Below are positions 38,973-48,285 of a DNA stretch of 64,000 nucleotides, one piece after another. Under the pieces are notes generated by a model. It saw only the letters and a list, made by a program, of their open reading frames with translations. It did not search any database and was not told where the DNA came from. The DNA is from an uncultured Lachnospiraceae bacterium (GTDB lineage Bacteria; Bacillota; Clostridia; Lachnospirales; Lachnospiraceae): NCBI GenBank assembly GCA_947176065.1, contig CAMWPB010000001.1:1-64000 (forward strand). The letters run 5' to 3'. Position numbers and translations under genes: made by a program. Every line of letters starts with the position of its first letter. Positions within the stretch are counted from its first letter, which is position 1.

Positions 38973-40691
38973 ATGGGCGAGCGGAAGGATAGTAGAGGGA
39001 AAACAAAATATGTTGCGTGCTTCGTCATACTCTGGGTTCTGCAGATGGCGGCGGCATTCTGGTTCTGCACTCAGAAACAGGGATTCCATGAGGACGAGTT
39101 TTATACTTACTATTCCACGGCGCGGACAAACGGGTTTTATGTGGAGGACGGGAAATGGATGGAGCAGGATGCGTACCGCAATGAATTTGTGGTGCTCCCT
39201 GAGGAGCGGTTTCAGTACGGACTGGTAAAACAGGTGCAGTCATGGGACGTGCACCCGCCCATGTATTACTGGGTGTTTCATACGGTGGCTTCCTTGGTGC
39301 CGGGCGTATTTTCAAAGTGGATCGGGCTGTCAGTCAATCTCTTTTTTCACGGCATGAATCTTGTATTACTGACATATTTGTCATATTTGACTGCGGGAAA
39401 GGACCGGCGGCTGCCGTTTCTCGTGATGTTTGTCTATGGCTTCAGCCCTGCGGCCATGAGCGGTGTGGTGTTTATCAGGATGTATGAAATGCTGACGGCC
39501 TTCGTGCTGCTCTGTGCGGTTTTGCATGTGCGGGCCGTGCTGAGGCTGCAGGGCGGCGCAGAAGGGAAGGAAGGCGGCAGAGCGGCGGATGTGCAGTGCA
39601 GATCCCGGCTTCCCGTGAAAACGCTCCTTGCCATGGCAGCGGTGACTTATGTGGGTTTTCTGACGCAGTATTATTATTTTATCTTTCTGTTTTTTCTGGC
39701 GGCGGCGTTTGGTCTGTGGCTTCTGCGGCGGGACAGGGCAATCGGGAACTGCCTGTGGTACGGCCTGTTTCAGGGAGCGGCCTTTGTTTTGGCCTATCTG
39801 ACCTATCCGGCTTTTCCGGGTCAGATGTTCCGGGGACAGCGGGGGGCGCAGGCGACGGAGAATTTTTTGGATCTGTCGAATACCTTTGAACGGATTTCTT
39901 TTTTCTGGGATCTGATGAGCAGGTATGTGTTCGGTGGTCTGCTGGGGCTGATGCTTCTGTTTCTTGCCGCGGCTGCGGCAGTGCGCGTGGCCGGCGCAGG
40001 GAAAAGGCGGAAGGAGAGCACGGGGAAGGCGAACAGTCTGCAGGGCGGGCGGCCTGAGGAGTCGGGAAATTTTTTCGGCACGGTGTTTTATATGCTGCTC
40101 TTTACCGCGGCGGGTTATTTTCTGGCGGTATCCAAGACCGCGCTTTTGCTGGGGGAGACTTCTAACCGCTATCAGCTTCCGATTTACGGGATTGCAGTGA
40201 TGCTTCTGGGTCTGGGAGCGGCGAAAGTCTTGCGAGGTTTTTTGTCGGTTTGGGGCACCGGGTATGAAAAAAGAACGGCCGGGCTGGCGGCATTTTTTTG
40301 TGTGGCAGTGGTCGCGCTGAGTTATGTGGGGGCGGATGTGGTATTTCTCTACCCGGAAGACCGGGAGCAGACTGCCCGGGCAGCGGAGCGGGCAGCAGCG
40401 CATACGCCTGCGGTTTATTTTTACCGGCCCGGAGAGGAATGGTGTATCTGGGACGTGGCAGATGAACTGCTGGAATACCCGGGCGTCTATTTTGTGGCGG
40501 CAGACGGTACAGAGCCGATTGTGGATGAGAAAATCGAAACTGCCGCTTCGCTGGTGGTCTATCTGGCAAAAGGAGCGGACATCAGGGAGCAGCTTGCCAG
40601 ACTTCCCCAAAACGACGGTGCGTCTGTACAGAACGGTCTGCAGCTGGCGTTTGAAGAAAAATATTGTGATGTGTATGATCTGTCCCGTTAA
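38973..40691 (+). CDS. Polytopic membrane protein, candidate GT39/GT-C glycosyltransferase
   Basis: QGFHEDEFYTYYSTA acidic motif after first TM, SWDVHPPMYYWVFHTVASLVPGVFSKWIGLSVNL typical of GT-C type proteins. Confidence 0.75.
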   Translation: MGERKDSRGKTKYVACFVILWVLQMAAAFWFCTQKQGFHEDEFYTYYSTARTNGFYVEDGKWMEQDAYRNEFVVLPEERFQYGLVKQVQSWDVHPPMYYWVFHTVASLVPGVFSKWIGLSVNLFFHGMNLVLLTYLSYLTAGKDRRLPFLVMFVYGFSPAAMSGVVFIRMYEMLTAFVLLCAVLHVRAVLRLQGGAEGKEGGRAADVQCRSRLPVKTLLAMAAVTYVGFLTQYYYFIFLFFLAAAFGLWLLRRDRAIGNCLWYGLFQGAAFVLAYLTYPAFPGQMFRGQRGAQATENFLDLSNTFERISFFWDLMSRYVFGGLLGLMLLFLAAAAAVRVAGAGKRRKESTGKANSLQGGRPEESGNFFGTVFYMLLFTAAGYFLAVSKTALLLGETSNRYQLPIYGIAVMLLGLGAAKVLRGFLSVWGTGYEKRTAGLAAFFCVAVVALSYVGADVVFLYPEDREQTARAAERAAAHTPAVYFYRPGEEWCIWDVADELLEYPGVYFVAADGTEPIVDEKIETAASLVVYLAKGADIREQLARLPQNDGASVQNGLQLAFEEKYCDVYDLSR

Positions 40692-40770
40692 AGGAGTCGT
40701 GTGAGGCAGTTTTGCAGGGAGAAAACAGCAGAATGGAGGATGCGGTAAACTGGACGGGGGAATTGACGGA

Positions 40771-42297
40771 ATGAAAAAAAACTGGATGGATACTATAAAA
40801 ATGTGGGATATCAGAACGCCTTTTACCTGGGCGGCAGTTATCGTCTTTGTGGTGAGCCTGTTCCCTGTTTTTGCGCTGGCGGGCGTTGACCGGGCGTCGG
40901 GAGACGACTGGTCTTTTGGCCTTCTGACCCATCTGGCATGGGTGGATACCCATTCGCTGTGGCAGGTTTTACGGGCGGCGTTTGCAAGTGTGAAGAAGTA
41001 TTATGATTCGTGGCAGGGAACGTGGTTTTCGGTTTTCCTGTTCTCATTGCAGCCGGAAGTTTTTTCGCATGACGCATATCGGATTGTCCCGGTTCTCATG
41101 ACGGGACTGCTGATCGTCGGCGTATCGGATTTTCTATACTGTCTGCTGGTGCGGCTTTTGCAAATGTCCGGGCGGGATTTTCTGTTGCTCGATGCAATCC
41201 TGCTGTTTGTGCTGATTCAGTTCGTACCGTATCAGACTTCGGCGTTTTTCTGGTATAATGGAGCGGCGCACTATACGGTGCCCTTTGCGCTTGCTATGTT
41301 TGCCTGCGCCCGTTTCCTTCGATTTGTGGAGCGTTTTCGGAAACGGGATCTGTTTTGGGCGGCACTGTGGATGTTTCTTTTGGGCGGGACGAATTATCTG
41401 GCGGCGATTCTGGGACTTTGCCTGTTTTTGCTGTTTGTCGTCCTGTTCTATCACAGAGACCGCAGGGTACTCTTCATGCTGGCCCCCATGGCGCTGGAGG
41501 TGGCGGGACTTTTGGTCAGCGCGCTGGCGCCGGGCAATGCGGTGCGGGGCGGAGAGGGATATCATGTCACGGCGGCGGGAATGGTACAGGCGGTCGGCAA
41601 GGCGCTGGTACAGGGTATGCAGGGGATGTGGGAGTCCTTTGGGGATTACCCGGTGGCTGTGGCGGCCATGCTTGTAATCGCGGTTTTTTTGTGGGATATG
41701 CTGCGGGAGAAGGTTACTGCGCTGCATCTGCACTTTCCCTGTCCCGCTCTGGTGATCCTGTATTTGTGGGGGACATACTGCGGGGTGTACTGGCCGGTCG
41801 TGTTTGTAGGCGGGTCAATCGAAGACGGATCGGTTTCCGTGGGCGTTCCCAACACTATTTTCTGGGTATTCATTCTGGCGCTGTTCGGAAGTCTTCTTTA
41901 CGGGCTGGGATGGATTTGTGAAAAGCGCGGCAGCAGGGTTGAAAAGCTGCGCCTGCCGGTATACGGGGCGGGCTTTGGGGCGGCGCTGGTGCTTCTTGTT
42001 ATCTGCCGCAAGGATCTGAAAAACAGTACGGATTATGTGTGCTATCATTATATCCGCACGGGAGGGGCGGCTGTCTACAAGGAACAGATGGATGAGCTTA
42101 CCGGGATTTTGACGGATGAGAGCGTGGAGGATGCGGTGGTGCCTTTTATTGTAGGAGAGCAGGGTCCGCTTGTACATATGCCAATAACGCTTGATAAAGA
42201 CGAATGGACGAATCGGAAAATGGCGCTGTTTTTCAGGAAAAAGTCGCTGGTGGCCATACCCCGGGACGAGTGGGAAGCGCAGGCTGAAATACGTTGA
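40771..42297 (+). CDS. Polytopic membrane protein (possibly DUF6056-like)
   Basis: GVDRASGDDWSFGLLTHLAW acidic motif after TM1 and multiple TM segments. Confidence 0.6.
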   Translation: MKKNWMDTIKMWDIRTPFTWAAVIVFVVSLFPVFALAGVDRASGDDWSFGLLTHLAWVDTHSLWQVLRAAFASVKKYYDSWQGTWFSVFLFSLQPEVFSHDAYRIVPVLMTGLLIVGVSDFLYCLLVRLLQMSGRDFLLLDAILLFVLIQFVPYQTSAFFWYNGAAHYTVPFALAMFACARFLRFVERFRKRDLFWAALWMFLLGGTNYLAAILGLCLFLLFVVLFYHRDRRVLFMLAPMALEVAGLLVSALAPGNAVRGGEGYHVTAAGMVQAVGKALVQGMQGMWESFGDYPVAVAAMLVIAVFLWDMLREKVTALHLHFPCPALVILYLWGTYCGVYWPVVFVGGSIEDGSVSVGVPNTIFWVFILALFGSLLYGLGWICEKRGSRVEKLRLPVYGAGFGAALVLLVICRKDLKNSTDYVCYHYIRTGGAAVYKEQMDELTGILTDESVEDAVVPFIVGEQGPLVHMPITLDKDEWTNRKMALFFRKKSLVAIPRDEWEAQAEIR

Positions 42298-42322
42298 CAC
42301 ACCTGCGGAAACTGCCTATAAT
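42294..42322 (+). promoter_or_regulatory. Full-consensus internal promoter
   Basis: TTGACA (42294-42299)-17 bp-TATAAT (42317-42322); the stop codon of the upstream gene lies inside the -35 box. Confidence 0.85.
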
Positions 42323-42329
42323 GTAGATG

Positions 42330-42416
42330 TTGCCAGTTCAGCCAGAGAATCGTTTGACTGGCAAATCGGGCTTGCACGAATTTGACAGGCGGATGATTCT
42401 CTGAGGGAACGCCTGT
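42330..42416 (+). other. Structured leader: two hairpins with complementary loops (candidate kissing loop)
   Basis: TTGCCAGT/ACTGGCAA (42330-42337/42357-42364), ACAGGCG/CGCCTGT (42385-42391/42410-42416); loop segments CAGAGAATC (42343-42351) and GATTCTCTG (42395-42403) are exact reverse complements. Confidence 0.7.
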
Positions 42417-42523
42417 TTATGAGCAAAAGAAGCTGTGAAACAGCGGAGAGCATCGAAGATGCGATTTTGCGAATGGCGTGTGCTGAACGGCGCGTGCTGA
42501 ACGACAAATATAGAGGACAAGAT

Positions 42524-43585
42524 ATGGATGCACTGAAATTGGACACAGTCCGCCTCTCCGGGGACAGAAGCTGTCTGGAAATACTGGATCAGACGCTGCT
42601 GCCGGGCACGGTCAGGGTGCTGCGGATAGATAAAATCGAAGATATTTTTGAAGCAATCCGCTATTTGCGGGTCAGAGGGGCGCCGGCTATCGGCGTGTGC
42701 GCCGCTTATGGGATAGCGCTTACCGCATCCCGCATTGAAACGCAGGAGTATGAATGCTTTCTTGCCGCTTTCAGGAAGCAGAAGGAATATCTGGCTTCTT
42801 CGCGTCCCACGGCGGTTAATCTGTTCTGGGCGTTAGACAGGATGGAGCGTACTCTGCTGGCGCATGCTGAACAGCCTGTGGAGAAAATTAAGGATATTCT
42901 TTTTCGTGAGGCACAGGCCATCCGGGATGAGGATGTGGCGATCAGCCGCAGCATCGGGGAGATCGGTTTTGGGCTGCTTCGGCCGGGGGACGGGATTCTT
43001 ACCCACTGTAACGCGGGTACGCTGGCTACCGCGAAATACGGTACGGCCACCGCGCCCATGTATGTGGCGTTGGAGCATGGGATGACGGACTTCCGGGTAT
43101 ACTGTGATGAGACAAGACCTCTGCTGCAGGGAGCCAGACTGACGGCCTTCGAGCTGCACGGCGCGGGTATCGATACGACTTTGATCTGTGACAATATGGC
43201 CTCCACCGTGATGAAAAGCGGGCTTGTAAATCTGGTATTTGTGGGCTGCGACCGGGTGGCGGCAAACGGTGATACCGCGAATAAAATCGGCACCTCCGGG
43301 GTGGCGGTGCTGGCGCAGCATTATGGGATTCCTTTCTATGTGTGCGCGCCAAGCTCCACCATAGATATGTCGCTTTCGACGGGGGAGCAGATTCCCATTG
43401 AGGAGCGGGAGGCGTCAGAGGTCACCGAAATGTGGTATAAGGAGCGGATGGCGCCGGAGGGCGTGAAGGTGTATAATCCCGCGTTCGATGTGACAGACCA
43501 TTCTCTGATTACAGGTATTATCACGGAGAAGGGGCTTTGCAGGGCGCCTTATGAAAAGGCGTTCAGGGAACTTGGTATAGTGTGA
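42524..43585 (+). CDS. mtnA: S-methyl-5-thioribose-1-phosphate isomerase family (MtnA-like)
   Basis: ILDQTLLPGTVRVL, YLRVRGAPAIGVCAAYG, ILTHCNAGTLATAKYGTATAP, VGCDRVAANGDTANKIGTSGVAVLA; likely start 42524 in ORF 42419-43585. Confidence 0.9.
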   Translation: MDALKLDTVRLSGDRSCLEILDQTLLPGTVRVLRIDKIEDIFEAIRYLRVRGAPAIGVCAAYGIALTASRIETQEYECFLAAFRKQKEYLASSRPTAVNLFWALDRMERTLLAHAEQPVEKIKDILFREAQAIRDEDVAISRSIGEIGFGLLRPGDGILTHCNAGTLATAKYGTATAPMYVALEHGMTDFRVYCDETRPLLQGARLTAFELHGAGIDTTLICDNMASTVMKSGLVNLVFVGCDRVAANGDTANKIGTSGVAVLAQHYGIPFYVCAPSSTIDMSLSTGEQIPIEEREASEVTEMWYKERMAPEGVKVYNPAFDVTDHSLITGIITEKGLCRAPYEKAFRELGIV

Positions 43586-43608
43586 GAAATGCGAAAAGCG
43601 GCATTCTC
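43584..43608 (+). repeat. Short hairpin of the GAGAAT..ATTCTC class (copy E4)
   Basis: GAGAAATGC-gaaaagcg-GCATTCTC with one bulge; overlaps the mtnA stop codon. Confidence 0.55.
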
Positions 43609-43656
43609 CAGGACGAGCTTGCCTGTCCGTGGATTTTGAGATTAGGAAGGAGATTT

Positions 43657-44652
43657 ATGTTAAAGGATAAAACCATACTGATTACCGGGGGGACGGGTTC
43701 CTTCGGAAAATGTTTTACCAGATACGTGCTGTCCCACTATGAACCGAAAAAAATAATCATCTATTCGAGAGATGAATTTAAACAGTGGATGATGGCGAAT
43801 GAGTTCAAGGAGTACGAGGAAAAGCTGCGGTTTTTCATTGGCGACGTGCGCGATGTGGAGCGTTTAAAACGCGCCTGCGAGGGTGTGGATTATATCATTC
43901 ATGCGGCGGCCTTAAAGCAGGTGCCCGCCTGCGAGTATAACCCCAACGAAGCCATTAAGACCAATATCCACGGCGCCATGAACGTGATTGACGCGGCTCT
44001 GGATACGGGAGTGCACAAGGTAGTGGCGCTGTCTACGGATAAAGCGGTGAACCCGGTAAACCTTTACGGTGGGACGAAGCTTGTCTCGGACAAGCTCTTT
44101 GTGGCGGCGAACGCTTATGTGGGCACGAAGGATATCAACTTTTCTATCGTGAGATATGGAAATGTGGCGGGCAGTCGCGGTTCTGTCATTCCCTTCTTCC
44201 ACAAGCTGATTCAGGAGGGGGCGAAAGAGCTTCCCATTACGGATCTGCGCATGACCCGGTTCTGGATCAGTCTGACGCAGGGCGTGGAGCTGGTGATTAA
44301 GGCGCTGGCGGAGGCCAACGGCGGGGAAACCTTTATCAGCAAGATTCCTTCCTTTAAAATCACCGATCTGGCGGAGGCAATGTTGCCGGGGTGTAAACTC
44401 AGGGAAACCGGCATCAGACCGGGAGAGAAGTTGCATGAGATCATGGTGACAACGGAGGACTCGGCGACCACCTATGAGTATGACAAGCATTTTATCGTGT
44501 ATCCGCAGATGACATGGAACAACAGACAGCAGCCGGATCTATCGGGAAAGAAAGTGGCGGAGGGCTTCCACTACAGCTCCGACAACAACACCGAGTGGCT
44601 TGGTGTGGATGATATCCGCACACTTTTAAAAGATGTGGAACTGGAAAAATAG
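43657..44652 (+). CDS. pseB: UDP-N-acetylglucosamine 4,6-dehydratase (inverting)
   Basis: ILITGGTGSFGKCFTRYVL, YIIHAAALKQVPACEYNPNEAIKTNIHGAMNVIDAAL, ALSTDKAVNPVNLYGGTKLVSDKLF. Confidence 0.95.
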   Translation: MLKDKTILITGGTGSFGKCFTRYVLSHYEPKKIIIYSRDEFKQWMMANEFKEYEEKLRFFIGDVRDVERLKRACEGVDYIIHAAALKQVPACEYNPNEAIKTNIHGAMNVIDAALDTGVHKVVALSTDKAVNPVNLYGGTKLVSDKLFVAANAYVGTKDINFSIVRYGNVAGSRGSVIPFFHKLIQEGAKELPITDLRMTRFWISLTQGVELVIKALAEANGGETFISKIPSFKITDLAEAMLPGCKLRETGIRPGEKLHEIMVTTEDSATTYEYDKHFIVYPQMTWNNRQQPDLSGKKVAEGFHYSSDNNTEWLGVDDIRTLLKDVELEK

Positions 44653-44653
44653 G

Positions 44654-44700
44654 GGATAATGTGAAAGAATGCCTGAAAAACGGGCATTCTTTGCTTATCC
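44654..44700 (+). repeat. Intergenic hairpin (copy E3)
   Basis: GGATAA-tgtg-AAAGAATGCC-tgaaaaacg-GGCATTCTTT-gc-TTATCC. Confidence 0.75.
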
Positions 44701-44757
44701 TATAGAAAATTGCGGCAGTGTAAACCATGGCGCTCGATTTCTTATGGAGGAAAAGAA

Positions 44758-45951
44758 ATGGAAAAACCGGCGATAGAGGGCGGGAAACCCGTCAGGGAGA
44801 CTCCGATTTTTTACGGCCACCAGTATATAGACGAGGCGGATATACAGGCTGTGGTGGAGGTGATGAGAAGCGATTACCTGACCTGCGGGCCGAAGATCGG
44901 GGAGTTGGAAAACAGGCTCTGCGAGCTGACGGGGGCAAAGTATGCAGTGGCTTGTGCTAACGGTACGGCAGCTCTGCATATGGCGGCGCTGGCAGCAGGC
45001 GTGAAAGAGGGGGATGAGGTCATTACCACACCGATCACCTTTGCGGCCTCTGCGAACTGTGCGCTCTACTGCGGGGCGAGGCCTGTTTTTGCGGATATTG
45101 ATCCCGAAACCTACAATATCGACCCGGCGTGTGTGGAGGCTGCCGTCACGCCTGCCACAAAAGCGGTGGTTGTTGTTGACTACACAGGTCAATCTGTGGC
45201 ATTGGATCCGCTCCGCGCGATCTGCAAAAAGCACGGGCTGGTTCTGATAGAGGACGGCGCCCATGTGATCGGTACAAAATATAAGGGACAGCCAAACGGC
45301 TCCCTGTCCGATATGACTACATTCAGCTTTCACCCTGTCAAGACCGTGACGGGCGGCGAGGGCGGCGCGGTGCTGACAAACGACGAAGCGCTTTATAAAA
45401 AGCTGCTTTTATATCGCGCGCACGGTATAACAAGGGATGAGAGTCTGATGGAGCATGAGCCGGACGGACCATGGTACTATGAGCAGATCGATCTCGGTTT
45501 TAATTACCGCATAACGGATATGCAGGCGGCGCTGATTATCAGCCAGTTAGATAAGCTGTCCCTGTTTGGCCGCCGCAGAAAAGAGATTGTGAAGCGTTAC
45601 GACGAGGCGTTTTCCGGGCTGCCGGCGCTTTTTGTCCAGCGGGAAATTCCGGAGTCGGATACCACGAGGCACCTGTATATGCTGCGCCTTGTGCCGGAGA
45701 AACTGCGCATTGACAGAAAGCGGTTTTTTGAAGCGCTGGCAGCGGAAAATGTATGCTGTAACGTACATTACATACCGACCTACTATTTTCCTTATTATGA
45801 AAAGCTGGGATATAAACGGGGGCTTTGTCCCAATGCGGAAAAGCTCTATGAGGAAATCATTTCTCTGCCGCTCTACTACGCGATGACCGATGAGGATGTG
45901 GAGAGCGTAATCAGGGCGGTGAAGAAAATCGTGGATTTTTACCGTGTGTAG
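44758..45951 (+). CDS. pseC: UDP-4-amino-4,6-dideoxy-N-acetyl-beta-L-altrosamine transaminase
   Basis: EKPAIEGGKPVRETPIFYGHQYIDEADIQAVVEVMRSDYLTCGPKIGELENRLCELTGAKYAVACANGTAALH; SFHPVKTVTGGEGGAVLTND; directly downstream of pseB. Confidence 0.92.
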   Translation: MEKPAIEGGKPVRETPIFYGHQYIDEADIQAVVEVMRSDYLTCGPKIGELENRLCELTGAKYAVACANGTAALHMAALAAGVKEGDEVITTPITFAASANCALYCGARPVFADIDPETYNIDPACVEAAVTPATKAVVVVDYTGQSVALDPLRAICKKHGLVLIEDGAHVIGTKYKGQPNGSLSDMTTFSFHPVKTVTGGEGGAVLTNDEALYKKLLLYRAHGITRDESLMEHEPDGPWYYEQIDLGFNYRITDMQAALIISQLDKLSLFGRRRKEIVKRYDEAFSGLPALFVQREIPESDTTRHLYMLRLVPEKLRIDRKRFFEALAAENVCCNVHYIPTYYFPYYEKLGYKRGLCPNAEKLYEEIISLPLYYAMTDEDVESVIRAVKKIVDFYRV

Positions 45952-45996
45952 ATCATACGGGGATCATAACGGAAGAACAAAGGAACACAGGGAAAA

Positions 45997-48285
45997 ATGA
46001 CAGAAGAAATATCACTGAAGGCAAAAATCATATATGCAGCGCTGGCGGTGCTGTTTATCGTGCTTTTATGGCTGGGGGACGAGGGGAAACAGCCTATTGT
46101 CTACAACGGAATCGAGCTGCAGCATTCCATGGGCCTGATTAATACGGAGAATGCGCTGGTAATCAAAAAGGCTGCGGGACTGATTGACTCGGAGGATATG
46201 CAGACTCTGGGAGATATTATGGCCGGATACAGCTCGGTGGCCAGCACGCCCAACTATGTCATGAACAGGGGAACATATACGGTCTCCATGAGCTACAGCG
46301 CAGACCAAAAGGACAGCGTGCTGGAACTGTGGGAGCAGGGGAACAAGATCGCGGCCTGGCCGATGGAACCTGAGAAAAAGGAGCTGACGGCGGATTTTGC
46401 ACTTTCCAGAGACGCGAAGGAATTGCAGTTTCGGGTAAACTACAGCGGGAACGGTACGCTCACACTCAGGAAATTTTCCATCACGCCCCATACGCTTTTC
46501 TACACGGACACCTATTTTTTAATTGCGGTTTTTCTGCTTGCGCACCTTGCGGGCTGGCTGTATCTGAAAAGCGGCAGAAGGATTTCCGGGGAAGGGCTTG
46601 TGGATGCCTGCGTGATTCTTGGAGCAGCTCTTCTTGCCACCACCCCGATTATGCAGACTTACCTCTACAATGCGGATGATCTCTGCTATCATCTGGCCAG
46701 ACTGGAAGGGCTTAAGGACGGCATGCTGGACGGACAGGTGATTCCTGTAAATATTCTGCCTGACGGACTGCAGAATAACGGGTACATGAACGCCATGTAT
46801 CCCTATCTGTTTTTGTACATAGGCGCATTCTTGCGGATATGCAGGGTATCTCTGGCTTTTTCTTACAAGGTATTGCTTTTTCTGTCCAATCTGGGCGCGG
46901 CAGTGTGCGCTTACGCAGCGGTGAAATCCATGGTGAAATCCAGACGGAGCGTGCTGCTGGCCGTGGTGCTCTATACGCTGATGCCCTACCGTTTTACCAA
47001 TATGCTCTCCAGAGGGGATCTGGGAGAGATACTGGCTCTTGTTTTCTGGCCGATGGTGATTGCGGGTCTCTATCATATCGTTATGGGGGATCGGAAAAAA
47101 TGGTATTTTCTTGTTATCGGCTTTTCGGGCGCCCTGCAGAGCCATATCCTGAGCGTGACTTATGTGGCGGCGGTCTGTGCGGTTACCGTGCTTCTGTACT
47201 GTGTGCGCATTGCGAAGGAGAAACGGTATATAGAGCTTTTAAAGGCGGCGGCGCTTACCGTCCTGCTAAATCTCTGGTATGTGGTGCCCTTTTTGTACTA
47301 TTATTATAATGAGGAACTGGATAAGGAGGTTTTGCGGTGGAGCGGTTACTATGAGCAGTCGATCAACCTCTCCAACATGACGCAGAGCTTAAGCCTGTAT
47401 AATAAGCAGTATTTTTCGCTGGGGCTTGCCCTTTTAGGGTGTCTGGGGATCGGCGTTATTTATCTTCTGTGTGAAAAGCGCGGGCGGGTAAGTGAGGCTG
47501 ACGGCTATACGCTCTACCTCTTCGTGCTCGGCGGCATATTTGTTTTTCTGACCACGGGGTATTTTCCGAGCAGGGCGCTTATGGCGAATGATTTTTTCAG
47601 AAACATCGCTACGATGCTGCAGTTTCCGTGGCGGTTTCTGGGGCCGGCGTCGGCGTGTTTTCTCTTTGTGGGGGCGGCCTGCCTTGCCAGATCAGAGTTT
47701 TTGAAGCCTTATCGGAATGTGATTGCGGCGATGTTGGTCGGCCTGAATCTTCTGGTTATTATTACGGTACCTACCGACAACAATCATGTGCCCTATAAAG
47801 ACGCGCAGTCGGCAGCCTCCAAGGGGCACGAGACGAAGCTTGGCACCAGCGTTGGCCTGTTTTATCCCCACGAGTGGCGGCTGATGGATGCAACGGATGA
47901 TAAACTGACGACCAGCGTGGTTTTATCGGATATCGGTGATGTGTCTGTGCGTGATTATAAGAAGGAGGGGACGAAGGCGGCTGTGTCCTACACGGCTGTG
48001 TCCTCGGAGGCATATATTGAGCTGCCCCTGCAAAATTACCTGGGATACCGGGCGCAGGATGAGACGGGACAGCCTGTGAAGATTGAGCGGGGCGACGGCG
48101 GCCGGATGCGGTTTTTTGTAAATGGCGACGGCGCGGAGCACCGGATTTATGTGCGTTACGGGCCGGTGTGGGGATTTGTAGCGGCGGATGTGGTGTCTGC
48201 GCTGACAATTCTGTACTGTTGCGTGAAAAGAATTTTTAAAGCCCGGAAGCAAAGGGCGGAGGTGGCGGAATCGAATGAAACTTAG
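45997..48285 (+). CDS. Large polytopic membrane protein, candidate GT-C/YfhO-like
   Basis: QTYLYNADDLCYHLARLEGLKDGMLDGQVIPVNILPDGLQNNGYMNAMYPYLFLYIGAFLR; extracytoplasmic C-terminal domain. Confidence 0.65.
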   Translation: MTEEISLKAKIIYAALAVLFIVLLWLGDEGKQPIVYNGIELQHSMGLINTENALVIKKAAGLIDSEDMQTLGDIMAGYSSVASTPNYVMNRGTYTVSMSYSADQKDSVLELWEQGNKIAAWPMEPEKKELTADFALSRDAKELQFRVNYSGNGTLTLRKFSITPHTLFYTDTYFLIAVFLLAHLAGWLYLKSGRRISGEGLVDACVILGAALLATTPIMQTYLYNADDLCYHLARLEGLKDGMLDGQVIPVNILPDGLQNNGYMNAMYPYLFLYIGAFLRICRVSLAFSYKVLLFLSNLGAAVCAYAAVKSMVKSRRSVLLAVVLYTLMPYRFTNMLSRGDLGEILALVFWPMVIAGLYHIVMGDRKKWYFLVIGFSGALQSHILSVTYVAAVCAVTVLLYCVRIAKEKRYIELLKAAALTVLLNLWYVVPFLYYYYNEELDKEVLRWSGYYEQSINLSNMTQSLSLYNKQYFSLGLALLGCLGIGVIYLLCEKRGRVSEADGYTLYLFVLGGIFVFLTTGYFPSRALMANDFFRNIATMLQFPWRFLGPASACFLFVGAACLARSEFLKPYRNVIAAMLVGLNLLVIITVPTDNNHVPYKDAQSAASKGHETKLGTSVGLFYPHEWRLMDATDDKLTTSVVLSDIGDVSVRDYKKEGTKAAVSYTAVSSEAYIELPLQNYLGYRAQDETGQPVKIERGDGGRMRFFVNGDGAEHRIYVRYGPVWGFVAADVVSALTILYCCVKRIFKARKQRAEVAESNET

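Noticed and set aside
39381-40610. 409-aa antisense ORF
   Set aside because: Lies entirely opposite a well-supported membrane protein gene; translation is basic/low-complexity, as with other long antisense ORFs here (995-1855, 12802-13992, 35344-36693).
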